From Pinus tabuliformis (Eukaryota > Streptophyta > Pinopsida > Pinales > Pinaceae), in contig CM062817.1 of NCBI GenBank assembly GCA_031772625.1, positions 885,708,184 through 885,772,183 on the forward strand: DNA of 64,000 bases, written 5' to 3'. The position numbers and the translations under genes are program-made. Numbering within the stretch: the stretch's first letter is position 1; each line of letters starts with the position of its first letter. This document shows, one piece after another, positions 13,094-23,820 of this stretch. Below the pieces are notes generated by a model, which was given only the letters and a program-made list of their open reading frames with translations, made no database searches and had not been told where the DNA came from.

Positions 13094-13821
13094 GTGGACC
13101 CAAACAAAATAGCTATCATCCAAAGGGTCCTACCTCCTCAAAAGCAGAGAGATGTTAGAAGTTTCCTAGGTTTAGCTAGATACTACCGAAGGTTCATAAA
13201 GGACTTCAGCAAGTTGGCCTCTCCTTTATTTGGTTTGTTGGCCAAGGACTCTGAGTTTATATGGTCAAAAAGCTGACAAGAGGCCTTAGACACCCTAAAT
13301 AACAAGTTAACCACTGCACCGATTCTCCGAGGCCCAAATTGGGCCCTTCCTTTTCATATTCATGATAATGCCTCACACAAATCCATAGGAGCAACCATAG
13401 GTTAGATAGATCTAAAATTACATTATGCTATCAGTAAAAATCGATCAAAGGTTGAACTAAATTACACAGTGACCGAAAAGGAACTCCTGGCTGTTGTGCA
13501 TTCATTGAAAAATTTAGGCATTATATTACAGGCTATCAAACATTTGTGCATACTGACCATGTTGCAATCAAATATTTAATGAATAAATCAGATGTGAATG
13601 TTCAGATTATAAGATGGTTACTTTTATTACAACAGTTTGTTCTAACTATTGTTGATAATCCGGGTAAGCAAAATGTTGTTGCAGAAATTTTGTCTAGATT
13701 AAATTTGCATGCAGGTGAAGAAGGAATGCTTGATGACCAATTACTGGATGAGCACTTATTTTCTATTTCAATTCTCTCTCCATGGTTTGCTGATATAGAA
13801 AACTATTTGGTATCTGCATAG
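13094..13821 (+). pseudogene. pol: RNase H region of element A
   Basis: After RT come the connection motif [20 protein letters not shown] (13155-13215), LHYAISKNRSKVELNYTVTEKELLAVV (about 13420-13500) and HTDHVAIKYLMNKSD (13549-13590), the usual order of gypsy RNase H. A frame change lies near 13530, and stops occur at 13275 and 13402. It ends at the short spacer before the integrase. Confidence 0.85.
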
Positions 13822-13833
13822 TTCCCACCGAAC

Positions 13834-14677
13834 TTGTCCTCCAAAGAGAAAAGAAAGATAGTAAGGAAGAGCGCCCCCTTCACTTGGATTGGGGGCAATC
13901 TCTTCAAACTTGGCCTAGATCAAATCTTGAGAAGGTGTGTCAGGGAGGAGGAAGTCTTTGAAATTCTTCTGAATTGTCATGATGGGCCTTGTGGAGGTCA
14001 CTTTGTAGCAAAGAGGACAACATTCAAAGTGTTACAAGCAGGCTATTATTGGCCCACTCTTCATCAGGATGTGAAAAGATATATTAGTCAGTGTGATTGG
14101 TGCCAAAGGATGGGAAGGCCTACTCCAAGAGATGAAATGCCTTTGCAGCCTCAAGTGACTTTCGAGCCATTTGACAAGTGGGGCATGGACTTCATTGGAC
14201 CTATTGACCCTCCTTCCAAACAAAAGTAGTATATTATTGTGTGCACTGACTATCTGAGTAAGTGGGTTGAAACCAAGGCAATTAAGGCAGCAACAAAAGA
14301 GAAGGTAGCTGAGTTCTTAAGGGAGAATGTATTTTACAAATTTGAGTACCCTAGAGAGTTGGTCATAGACCAAGGCAACCAGTTCACCTTCAACATGATT
14401 GAAGTCTTGCTAAGCCAATACAAGATCAAGCATAGAACCTCCACTCCATATCATCCACAAGCTAATGGACAAGGTGACCAGTGGAGCGTTGGAGGACATC
14501 TTGACCAAATTGGCAAGCAGTAGCAGGAAGGATTGGGCAGATAGACTAGTTGAAGCCACTTGGGCCTATAATACCACCTGGAAGACCACCATTGGAGTCA
14601 CACCCTATGAGTTGGTCTATGGTAAAAATGCCTTGTTGTCCATTGAATTTGAGTATAACACATTAAAGATGGTAGCC
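13834..14677 (+). pseudogene. pol: Integrase of element A, N-terminal and core part, cut by element B
   Basis: A zinc-binding HHCC region (HDGPCGGH and CDWC, 13975-14105) is followed by the core: KWGMDFIG (first catalytic Asp, 14180s) and VIDQGNQFTF (second Asp, 14360s). The third catalytic residue should lie in QANGQxE near 14460-14480, but there the sequence is garbled by an indel, so the Glu is lost. The frame continues through ATWAYNTTWK and VTPYELVYGK to ..NTLKMVA, where element B begins. A TAG at 14227 also interrupts it. Confidence 0.9.
14673..14677. repeat. Left target-site duplication of element B (TAGCC)
   Basis: TAGCC precedes the TG end of B and CAGCC follows its CA end at 54325-54329. 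The single T/C difference is a transition. Confidence 0.85.
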
Positions 14678-15568
14678 TGTTGGGTAGCGAAGGTCCTGCG
14701 TAATAGTTTTGGGCTTGTTAACCTAGAAATTAGAATAAAAGTATTGTAGAACTCCGAAATATGCAGAGCACAAAGGGTAAAAGGTTGAGTCAAAGGGCTG
14801 TCCGCTCGAAAAATAATATAAATTATTTAGATAGGAAGTCAGTCCGCGGACCATAGATAGGTATAAATAGAGTGAAGCTCTATGGGGGAAAGACAATTTT
14901 TTTGGGGTTTTGATAGGATAAATTGGAATCTGTTATGGGTATCTAAGGAAGGAAGTCGAAAGCATCTGTAACTCCGAGTCGAAGGGTTGGGTAATAGGTA
15001 GAGGCTCTGCAGCTGTGTGCACAGAGGCCTGGAAGAGTCCGCAACTGTGTGCGTGGACCCCTGCAGCTGTGTGCGAAGGGCGGATCTGGATTTATTGGTG
15101 AAGAAAATAAAGATAAGTGTTTCCGGAATTCTGTATTAAATCTGAATTATCATGATCTGGCTTTTACTTTCACTGTTTAATTCCATACGCATTTGTCTCT
15201 GTTATGAATGTATGAATTGGTGTTTATTTTGTATGCGAATGGGTTACATTTGATAAATGCTTGCTTAAAGACCATAATAAGTAAACCAAATACATAAAAA
15301 ACGTAGTAGGTAAGTAATAAAGAAAGTCCCGGGCTTAGACCTGCGTGAAGCAGAAGCAACGCGAAGCTGCAGAATAGTGCGCGAAGCCCCCAAAACCCCA
15401 CCTAGACATCCCAAGGGTGCGGAAACCTAGTTCCAGCACCCTCCCCTGCTACCTTGGGTGAGACCTTGGTCAACGCTTTGCGGACTGTTGCCGAAAGGGC
15501 CAGTAGCTGTGGGATTTGTTTGGCTAAATAATTCTTTTGAACCTGGGTTAGGCCCAATTGAGCCAACA
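14678..15568 (+). repeat. 5' LTR of element B
   Basis: It begins TGTTGGGTAG and ends CCAACA (891 bp). It pairs with 53399-54324 over its whole length (shared TATAAATAG, AATAATATAAATTATTTAG and CCCAAAACCCCACCTAGAC blocks). The primer site follows immediately. Confidence 0.92.
14862..14870 (+). promoter_or_regulatory. TATA box in the 5' LTR of element B
   Basis: TATAAATAG lies 185 bp into the LTR and is conserved in the 3' LTR at 53582-53590, the expected place for the LTR promoter. Confidence 0.6.
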
Positions 15569-15570
15569 AA

Positions 15571-15587
15571 TGGTTCTGTTGCTGGGA
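15571..15587 (+). promoter_or_regulatory. Primer-binding site of element B
   Basis: TGGTTCTGTTGCTGGGA starts two bases after the LTR end. It resembles a degenerate tRNA-Asp-type site (TGG..C.GTTGC.GGGA). Confidence 0.6.
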
Positions 15588-15605
15588 CCGGGATCTTCCT
15601 AAGGG

Positions 15606-17114
15606 GTGTCTAGTGTGAAACACGAGGACTTTATAAAAGAGAGCGATAGTAGATCAGAGGTAACTATGGTCAGCACAATTCAGTTGCTGGTATTCAAGGG
15701 AGCAGGAGGCGAAGACCTAGACCAATTCTGGTTTGTGCTGACATCAGTATGGGATGCGCAGCAAATTGCAGATGAGAATATCAGGAAGGCTACCTTAGTC
15801 AGTGTGCTGCAGGACCGCGCACTGTCTTGGTACATAAAATATTCAAGCAAGAATCCAACAGCGAGGGCAGCAGACATCCAGATTGCATTGAAACAAGAGT
15901 TTAGCTAGCCGAAGTCAGAAACATAGGTGGTGATAGGATTCAAGGAAATTATGATGAAGCTTTGAGAAACCCCATGGGCTCTGGATCAAAGATTGAAGGA
16001 TACCATTCATGAAGCTAACATGACGTTAACAGACGCCCAACGCTGCGCTTGGTTTATGGACCCCTTACCACCACACCTAAGGGAAACTCTGTCACAACAG
16101 AAGATCTCAACCCAGGCCAAAGCACTAGAAACAACAATGAGGTTACACGAAACTCCATTGCAAGACCTAGGGTTGGGAGTGCAATAAATCCAAGCGTAGA
16201 TCCAAGAGTTGTGCATCGAAATGAAGAATCTGAAACAAGAACCGGTGTCGCAAGCTGAAGCTCAGGAAGAAGTATGGTGTACAAAGTGCAGAAGCCAAGG
16301 ACACGATAAAGACCACTACCCAGTTGTAGTAAATTTTGTGGCGTCGTGGGGACCAATGCTATTGCGACCAGAGGCAGAGATAGGACCTAGCATTACAGCT
16401 CCGCTTTGGTGCGCAATATGTCAAGTAGGAGGAAAGCACAACATTAATAATTTCCATCTATTACCCAAATACAACTAGACCCCCCAGCAACTATTTTGCA
16501 ACTTCTGCTGGTCGGTGGGCCATGAGGAAAGAGACTGTCGTAGTTACCAATTGTTAACAGACTAGTCACTTGTGTATAGGATGCAGAGTGAGGCGAGAGG
16601 TGAGAATCTAGTTGTTGCGATCGTGCACAGTGGGTTCTAGGGTCGGGGTGGGATGGGACACGGATGAGGTCGCGGCCAGGTAATCTGCTACAACTGTGGA
16701 GGACTAGAACATTACGCGCGGGAGTGTACCAACCCAAAAAGAATCTTGTGTAGTTACTGTGAGAAATTTGATCATGAGCTAGTTGAGTGTCCTACACTAA
16801 TAGCACAGATTCATGAGAAAAGGGCGGCGCAACCGACGACTACCCAGAATGTGCAAATGATGAGGTCCGAACCCCGCAAGGAAGATCCCAAAGTCGACAT
16901 GGTATGGAAAAATAGGGCGGACACGGGAGCAGGTGAAGGAAGCTTAGGGGGCGACAGGGAGACATATATGGACAATCGGGAGAGCCTCGTAGAGGCCGCT
17001 ACCTCTGGTAGCTGGGACCAGCCTGCACCGAACAAAGATCCCTCCATGATTACTACCTTTTTAGAGACATGTATACGATTTCTTAGCGAAAATAAGGCGG
17101 TCAAAAGTTTATAA
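15606..17114 (+). pseudogene. gag: gag of element B with several zinc knuckles
   Basis: One frame runs the whole 1.5 kb with stops but no frameshift (first stop TAG at 15906). It holds a capsid-like part (FKGAGGEDLDQFW, ALSWYIKYSS, LPPHLRETL) and then an unusual series of Cys/His knuckles: CTKCRSQGHDKDHY, CAICQVGGKH, CNFCWSVGHEERDC, CYNCGGLEHYAREC and CSYCEKFDHELVEC. The last three fit CX2CX4HX4C. The knuckles would bind RNA. Multi-knuckle gag of this kind is known in a plant gypsy family. The true start is upstream of the first recognisable codon or is lost. Confidence 0.85.
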
Positions 17115-17170
17115 GAGCTGGTAAATAAATGCACCGGATGGAGTGAACCTCACGTCATTCGAAAATTGGG

Positions 17171-18256
17171 AAGACATGCAACACAACCCAGAAGGGAGTT
17201 GTGGTTAACGCCCAGACTGGCAAATATGAAATGGAACAGGTTGTTTTGGATCTAGGATCAGATACCAATGTGCTACCGAAACAAACCTGGGAGCATATGG
17301 GTAGGCCTACGCTACAGTGGTCCCCTATCTAATTAAGAGTGACAAATCAGCAGAAGGTGTTGCACATGGGAAGACTGCGAGGGGTTATGGTGGACCTTGA
17401 TGGCGCGAGTACCAAAATGGACTTTGAAGTCATTGAGCTCTTAGATGAAATTATGCCCTATCCTGTGTTGTTGGGGATAGAGTGGGCCACCAACATGAAT
17501 GGGGTGATTGATCTAAAGAAGCAGACAATGATATTCGAAACAAAGTCACTCCGTGTAGTCATTCCACTAGATCCGGCTGAAGGGTCGTGCTACATTGAAC
17601 TTGTGCATGACAATAGGTGCGACAATGACGAAGCTTGTAGCTACAGGATGTCTGCCCAAGCGCAAGGATGGATGGAGACAAAGAAGAACAGAAAACTATC
17701 ACAGGGCAATGCAGGATCCTGTACCTGGGATTTAGAAGGTGAGCGGTGGCACAACTCCTTAACTAAATCACTATATTGTGTAAGAGCCCAGGATCGTGAC
17801 TTGCCAACATATGATGGGTTGACCATGGTAGATGAATTCCTAACCACATTCGAAATCGCAGTCCCAGAGCACCAACGGCTTGATGCGATGAAATGGGTGC
17901 TACAAGCAACACCGGCACGATGGTGGGGTACACATGAAGGAACGTTCGAACATTGGCACATCTGCAGGCACATGATGAAGCTCAGATTTGGGAAGCCAGA
18001 ACTATGCATATCGGAGAAATACAATGGCCATGATGATCCGTGCATGCACCTTACCAAATGGAGAAAAGCCTACGGAGAGGAACCCCAACTGCAACAGGTG
18101 CACTTATTTTATCACACGTTGGATGTCATCCCCAGGAACTGGTATATGGAGGCAGAGCTTTGGCACAACACAAGAGAGTGGGATATCTTGCACACAGAAT
18201 TTTTGTCAACCTTCCTATTTGAGGATCAATGGGAGCCCGTGGATGAAGCGCTATAG
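17171..18256 (+). pseudogene. pro: Retropepsin plus second gag-like segment of element B
   Basis: Protease: VVLDLGSDTNVLP at 17240-17280 keeps the catalytic Asp, and PYPVLLGIEWATNMNG and PLDPAEG follow. A TAA near 17332 interrupts it. The frame 17339-18256 (305 codons) then carries, after the protease, a separate stretch with LPTYDGLTMVDEFL, ATPARWWGTHEGTFEHW, MMKLRFGKPE and HLFYHTLDVIPRNWY. This looks like a retrotransposon capsid-type domain, placed C-terminal to the protease. I infer this from the DEFL..F / W..WG / F..R pattern; its role is unknown. The frame differs from that of gag. Confidence 0.75.
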
Positions 18257-18424
18257 CTGGTGAAATCCGCCATATTCAAAACACCGCCAGAACCAAAGGA
18301 ACTCGGGCAGCCCGACTGGTTGTGGTAGCTGATCCAGGCCCTCAAATGCTATAATGTTCAAATATAAGCTGAGGAGGATGATCTGCAGAATGTCAATATT
18401 CCGGAATCAGAGGGGAGATGAGAG

Positions 18425-18535
18425 GTGCGCGGACCCAAAATTGAAGACCCCGACATCACAGCACCATTAAAAACGAAACAAGTAAATATCGAGACCGGCG
18501 AAGAACCCAAAAATATAGAAGACGGACTTCCAGAT
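18425..18535 (+). other. Junction where RT and RNase H of element B are missing
   Basis: The frame goes straight from APLKTKQVNIETGEEPK, which in related elements lies just before RT, to NIEDGLPDAQLYAV, which in related elements lies just before the integrase. No RT or RNase H motif exists between them. An internal deletion of the whole RT-RNase H region, joined at a short similar GEEPK/N stretch, is the simplest explanation (inference from family knowledge). Confidence 0.7.
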
Positions 18536-19549
18536 GCCCAACTATATGCGGTCCACATTGCGTATGGCCACTTTGAAGATATAATCTATTTCTTAACTAC
18601 AGGGATCGTGCCGCAGGGCTACTCCATTCAACAAAAGAAGGAATTAGTGATACGCGCCGCGGAATTTATTGTGATTGCAGGTCACCTCTACAAAATGGGA
18701 AACAATGAGATCTTGCGGTGATATGTCCCGGAGTTCGAGCAAAGATAGATTCTAGCTGAAGCACATGGAGGGGTTGCTAGCGAACATTACGCGGGTCATG
18801 CCACAGCCCAGAAAATACTTCGAGTAGGGCTATGGTGGCTTACTTTGTATCAGGATTCGAAAGCACACTGCCGCGCATGCGATGTCTATCAATGGATGGG
18901 GAAACCATCATGGAGAGATGAGATGCCACTCCAGCCACAGATGACACTACAATCCTTCGACAAATAGGCCATTGATTTTGTGGGATGTATCGAGCCATGA
19001 GGGAAAACCGGAGTGCGCTACATCATTACCACAATAGACTATTTGACCCGATGGGCAGAAGCACAATCGATTAAGGATTGCACGACTGCAACATCTGCGA
19101 AGTTTTTGTTTGAAAACATCCTGACAAGGTTTGGATGCCCCAAAATTCTCATGAGCGATCAAGGAACACATTTCTTGAGTGAAACAATCAGCGCTCTCAC
19201 TGAAGAGTTCCAGGTATATCACCAGCAGAGTACGCCATACTGTCCGCAGGCCAACGGGACGGTGGAAGCATTCAACAAAATCCTAGAGACCACATTGACC
19301 AAGGTCTGTAATGCATGATGAAATGATTGGGACTTGCACATATCTGTTGTGCTATGGGCATACCACACCACATGTAAGAAGTTGACAGGCTAGATGCCAT
19401 TTCGGTTAGTCTATGGCCAGGAAGCCGTTATGCCTATGGAATATATTGTGCCTAGCCTATGGATAGCGAAAATTACAGGTATGGCAAACAGCGGGGCTTG
19501 GGAAGAGAGGCTCACGCAACTCAAAGAATTGGAAGAGGAATGATTCTTG
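18536..19549 (+). pseudogene. pol: Integrase of element B, cut by element C
   Basis: The frame holds the HHCC region (AEAHGGVASEHYAGH and CRACDVYQ), core Asp residues in AIDFVG and [10 protein letters not shown], and the catalytic Glu in [10 protein letters not shown], so the D,D,E triad is complete. In-frame stops occur near 18719, 18745, 18966, 18999 and 19317. The frame ends ..LTQLKELEEE*FLAG at the C insertion and resumes with SFHQQVQ at 52098. The loss is by stops rather than by catalytic change. Confidence 0.88.
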
Positions 19550-19554
19550 GCTGG
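19550..19554. repeat. Left target-site duplication of element C (GCTGG)
   Basis: GCTGG precedes TGTTAGTG; GCTAG follows CCTAACA at 52093-52097. The one mismatch is G to A. Confidence 0.88.
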
Positions 19555-20206
19555 TGTTAGTGTCGGTATCTTCATCCCTCCATTAGTGAGCAAATTCTCT
19601 TGTTGCATTGCATGTTAGGTGTCTCATCCGATCAGCTGCATTCCATTAGGGTCATGGATCATCTGATGGTAGTGGTATATTATACAATTTCCCTCATGTT
19701 CTTTACTTGCTGGCACATTTTCATACATCTAGATCATCTGCAGTCATTTTTTGTCTTTAAATCTGCAAAAGTCATTTTTAGGGTTTTAGGTCTCATTAGG
19801 TCTAGGGTTTCATCAATAATGTCTTTTCAACACTCAATAACAGTCAGCAGGTGCATGAGGAGGTCAAATAAAGTCTCAGCAACAATAATTTCAATAATCA
19901 TATGCTTAGTGATTGATTTTTCCTCAAAACCCCGTTTTGAGGAAAAACAAAGTTTTTTATGTTTCATGTAAAAAATCTCATGTAATTTCATTTTTCTATA
20001 TGTAATAATTTCAAGAGGCAGCCCTGATCACCTTGCCAAGCCTCTGCTACTCCAGTTCCTGTAAAAGAAACAAAATGTCAAAGCATTTAGTCCATCAAAG
20101 GCAAAAAGTAAAGCAAACTGCCCAAAAACAGAGTTTAAAAAAAGAAGAAGTGAAAATCAAACATTAGGAAAGTGGGTTTTCTTGAGTCAAAAATTAAAAA
20201 CATGGG

Positions 20207-20215
20207 TATATAAAG
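20207..20215 (+). promoter_or_regulatory. TATA box in the 5' LTR of element C
   Basis: TATATAAAG lies 652 bp into the LTR and is conserved at 38853-38861. It is about 800 bp upstream of the LTR ORF start, so an LTR-driven transcript would include that ORF. Confidence 0.6.
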
Positions 20216-20322
20216 TGTATTCATATCAAAGAGGTTCATTTGCATGCCAAAAGTGAAGGAGAGCAAGTGAATTTACATCTTTAAAGCCAAGGGACCGATT
20301 TTGCTGTCAAAGGGTAATTGCA

Positions 20323-20458
20323 CGCGCGACGCACCTGGGTCAAGGCGCAGCGCACCTGGCCCGTGAGGTGCACATAGAGGCCACTCCACGTTATAATTTT
20401 GTACTGGCGCGACGCACCGAGCCAGCGCGGCGCACCTATGAGGTGGCGCGGTGCACCA
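20323..20458. repeat. GCGC/GCACC-rich motif cluster in the LTR of element C
   Basis: Variants of GCGCGACGCACC recur at about 20326, 20343, 20406, 20424 and 20444, in sequence otherwise AT-rich. Degenerate C-to-T copies are seen in the 3' LTR around 38974-39003 and 48481-48580. It lies just downstream of the TATA box. Confidence 0.7.
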
Positions 20459-21004
20459 GTCTACAAGGCCTGAAATCATTCACATATTCCTCCAAAGGCT
20501 CTCCAATTGCCAATTCCTCATTGCACAAGTAAGTTCACACTCCAAATATGCCCAATGTATGAGTTTGCTTAGAATTCATGGTGATTCAATATGGAAAAAT
20601 TGAAACCCTAGTTATTTTCACAGTTTGTTGAGAAACACTGCCTAGGGTTTACAAATCTTTGTTTTTGTTGTCTAAATCCTACCCCTATCATTTTCACTCC
20701 CTCACTTCATTTTCTTCCTTCCTTTTCATTCGTATTTACCCATTCCCTATTCCCCACATCCCTAAACTACTATCCCTAATCCCTACCTTCACTTATCCCA
20801 AACCCTAATCAAACAATCCCAAACCCTAAATATTATTCCCTAAACCCTTTCATTCCCCAAAAACCCTACCAGCAGCATCCCCAACCCCTCATACACAGTC
20901 CCTCCACAGTCCTTATCATCATACCCTATCTTTTAGCAGCAAATACCCATTGACACCATAAAATCTCTTCATACTCATCTAAGAAAACTCAAGCATTGGT
21001 AAAC

Positions 21005-21054
21005 ATGGAGTCAGATTCATCTTATGATAGAAATGAGGAAACAGTCAGTGACTC
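21005..21054 (+). pseudogene. First codons of the LTR ORF (5' LTR of C), cut off by element D
   Basis: ATG at 21005 reads MESDSSYDRNEETVSD and is then interrupted by the D insertion. The rest continues after 28386. The 3' LTR copy at 49122 shows the uninterrupted arrangement. Confidence 0.85.
21050..21054. repeat. Left target-site duplication of element D (GACTC)
   Basis: GACTC is repeated exactly at 28382-28386. The uninterrupted site is visible in the 3' LTR of C around 49168. Confidence 0.95.
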
Positions 21055-22296
21055 TTTTATCACAAAATTAGGTACTAAGAGCTGCCACTTAGCAAGATCT
21101 TATGTAACTATTTTAAACCAGGCTTTAGACTAAGGCTTAGCCTCCTTAGTCAGAGAGGGCTCTCTCACAGATTATGAATATGGATTAATGACAAGGAAAG
21201 ATGGCTAACTCTTTAAACAACACATGAAAAATAAGCTGGTTGGACAAATATCAAATTAATCTCCATTGGGCTTATGGAGTCTCACACATCTCAGCAAACA
21301 AAAACACTATCTTTTCATGGAAATCAAGGCTCTTTACATCAGATGTTCAAACATACTTTACATAAAACACAGCTTGCAAAGCATACAGGAAGTCAGAGCA
21401 TGAAACATGAATTCTGAGTGATTATGTTGTAACAAGACTGTAAAAGAACACTAAGAGAATAAACCACCATACATTTGAACAATAAGATCTATTGAGAATC
21501 TTGAGAAGAAACAACAGCTGTTTGTATTACTGAAATCTGCTTTTTTTACATAAACCAAAATAGACTTGTTCTTTATCAAAATCTCCAACCCCAATTACAT
21601 CCAAGTCTGATCCATATATAGGAATATATGCTTAACCACCTCGAGCTTCCTCCTCCAGCATGAGGGGAGCATCGAAGGCTACTATTAACTATCCCTATCT
21701 ACTGTGTAAATAATTCATTAATTACATAAGTGCTGAACTGTAATTACAAAAGGTCCTAATTTATCCAAAACTCAAATCTGTCCTCCTCGTAGCATGATCA
21801 CTTTCTGATTCTTGACACCTGTATACTTTCTGTTTTGGCCGAGATATGTTGGAGGAGAATACACTGAACAAGCTGGCTTTGGATACTGGCTGCGTAGATG
21901 ACTCATTAATCAATTAAGATAAGTGCCCTGTTTTCACGGTCCTTGTCTCCCACTATTCTTCACTACTTAAAGAACATGTTCCCAGCTCTTTAATTCTTCA
22001 AAAACAACGCATATCACCATATTCCCAATGAGCTGGAAGCCTTGTGGATTGAACAGGTGTACAAACCAAATCACCGGAAACCATAACCAGAACCCTAACA
22101 ATTCGGTCATAAAGTACCTTTAACAAAGCTTTAGCTAAAGACAAAATATTTCACCTTTTCTCTAAAAAGTACACTTGTCACTCTCTGAATAGCTAGGAGA
22201 GTCTTGTATGGTCTCCCTTACGTTCTTGAGGCATTTCATTCAAAAATTCACTGACCCCATCATTAAAGTCTTTGTTTTTCTTATAAAACAGCACCT

Positions 22297-22330
22297 ACAG
22301 CAGTTTCGTAGCGCGCTACGAAACTGCTGT
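22297..22330. repeat. Perfect 34-bp palindrome in the LTR of element D
   Basis: The two 17-base arms, ACAGCAGTTTCGTAGCG and its exact complement, meet without a loop. The 5' LTR copy at 26747-26780 has one mismatch. Further TTCGTAGCGC-type pieces occur at about 22899 and 23774-23874. Confidence 0.92.
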
Positions 22331-22416
22331 TTTTGCTAAAACAGAGTGCATTTGTCTTAAGGCATTCTTTGCTTGAATTTCTGACTCTTTAGACTTCTTC
22401 CACAGGTATCAAAGAC

Positions 22417-22700
22417 TTATATGACTTCAAAATAATGGAGCTTAAACAAAATTGACCCAAAACTAAGAATGTCACCTTTTTCTTCAAGGTAGTGAGCTAG
22501 TTGACCTAGCTGTATCTTCAAATTTACAACCTCCTTCTTCAAGGCTTTGTTTTCAGCTCTCAGGCTCACGTTCATTGTCATCAAGGGTATCTTCAACAAC
22601 AACTTTAGTAGCACTATCATTTGAGAAAACTTCCTTCACTTCAGCTTCATATTTAACCCATAAATCTGCAATCGAACCAACTATTCCCATATGTTCTGGC
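22417..22700 (-). pseudogene. Unidentified coding remnant in the LTR of element D, heptad-rich
   Basis: On the minus strand, SIADLWVKYEAEVKEVF runs in one frame (22690-22560) and then a second frame gives SLRAENKALKKEVVNLKIQL, a leucine/heptad pattern that predicts a short coiled coil. A one-base frame change separates the two. The 5' LTR copy (about 26867-27150) has an additional stop. I do not recognise the source; a second captured host fragment or a leftover of an element ORF are both possible. Confidence 0.4.
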
Positions 22701-23057
22701 TGAAAAATATGTCTTGAGACAGAGCTCGTAATTTCTCACAGAAGATGTATTTGGAAAAACTGAAGGAGGTTTTTGTGAAACAATCCGTAATTAACAAAAA
22801 CCTCTTTTGGTTTTTTTAAAACACTACTCCAGCTGCCCAGAATCTGTCTTTGAAGAAGATGTGTAAAACAGGAAATTAAAAACTGCACCTACAGCAGTTT
22901 CATAGCGCAACTTTAGTCACTCGTTTCTCCCAGCTCATAATCAATTTGAAGAAACTGAAAGAGGTTTTTCTAGTTCAGTATGTTAGGAATAAAAACCTCT
23001 TTCAATTTTCGAAAATATTCTTTCAGCTGCTCTAAATACCTCCTGGAAGTTGACAAC

Positions 23058-23725
23058 TTAAAACAGAGAAATATGCCTTATTTGCCTTGTTTCAATATCA
23101 TGATGACAGGTATTGCATGTGGTTACAAATGCAGGTGCTGTAGGATTATGTAAGTGATAAAGAACCATCATGGAAGAATGCTTGGCACGTGGCAAGGTAT
23201 CATATTGATAGTGATTTCCTTGACAAAAGCTAAGAAAGGCCTGACGGGTATCAAAGGATTCACTCTCCACAATTTCATCTTTGTCCCTAGTATCTGCAGG
23301 AACATCTGTGACTTCAACAGAATTAAATAAATGTTTTTTCCCTACTGTTGACAGGATGTCACTCCCTTTCATCAAGCTTTTGTTGTGCCTCGTAACAAAT
23401 ATCACATAATTGTCAACTCTTACATTGGCTGCAAGCCCAGCGTTTGCCAGAAACAATGAAGTGACAACAATGAGAACATGCATATTGCAAACGAACCATA
23501 ATAAAGTCTTTTTTCATTGGAGATATGGACTCCCCGAGCTTTTGCATTAATAAAGCATCCTTTGAGGTATTGCTTGCAAGCTCAGCTTGTGATGCAGCTT
23601 CTGATGCTCTTTTGGTTGCAGCTTTCTTGGTCTTTCCTTTCGCTTGTTGAAGTTGCATTATCATATCTTTTGCAGCGCCTGGCCAATAATCACCATCAAA
23701 ATATGACAAGCTTGACAAACCTTGT
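23058..23725 (-). pseudogene. Fragment of a HAC-type (p300/CBP) histone acetyltransferase in the 3' LTR of element D
   Basis: Two overlapping minus-strand frames carry hallmark stretches of plant HAC proteins in the right order: [20 protein letters not shown]-like [48 protein letters not shown] (zinc finger), [34 protein letters not shown] and [19 protein letters not shown], ending at HHDIETRQ. This covers the end of the CBP-type acetyltransferase domain and a ZZ-like finger. No intron-like gap interrupts it. Stops at the CKS*QLC and ERE*HP positions and a frameshift near 23330 make it non-coding as a whole. It is sense relative to D, in the U3 part of the LTR. A cDNA-mediated capture is inferred. 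Confidence 0.85.
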
Positions 23726-23773
23726 TTCCTGCAGTATTTCCATCAATCCGCTTTAAATATCTGTCATTTCCCA

Positions 23774-23820
23774 ATTTCGTAGCGCAGCCAGTGCAAAATA
23801 TGAATTATGCGCTACGAAAT
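23774..23820. repeat. Inverted repeat with 13-bp arms near the U3 end of D's LTR
   Basis: ATTTCGTAGCGCA at 23774-23786 is perfectly complementary to TGCGCTACGAAAT at 23808-23820 with a 21-base loop. It is repeated at 28224-28270 in the other LTR. Confidence 0.9.

Noticed and set aside
20755..20870. CCCTAAA/AAACCCTA runs that look telomeric
   Set aside because: Irregular spacing and many variants, repeated at 48890-49000 only because both are LTR copies. It is a leader sequence before the LTR ORF, not a telomere array.
23058..23725. A functional HAC histone acetyltransferase gene
   Set aside because: Only a fragment, with two stops and a frameshift in both copies, and located inside an LTR.
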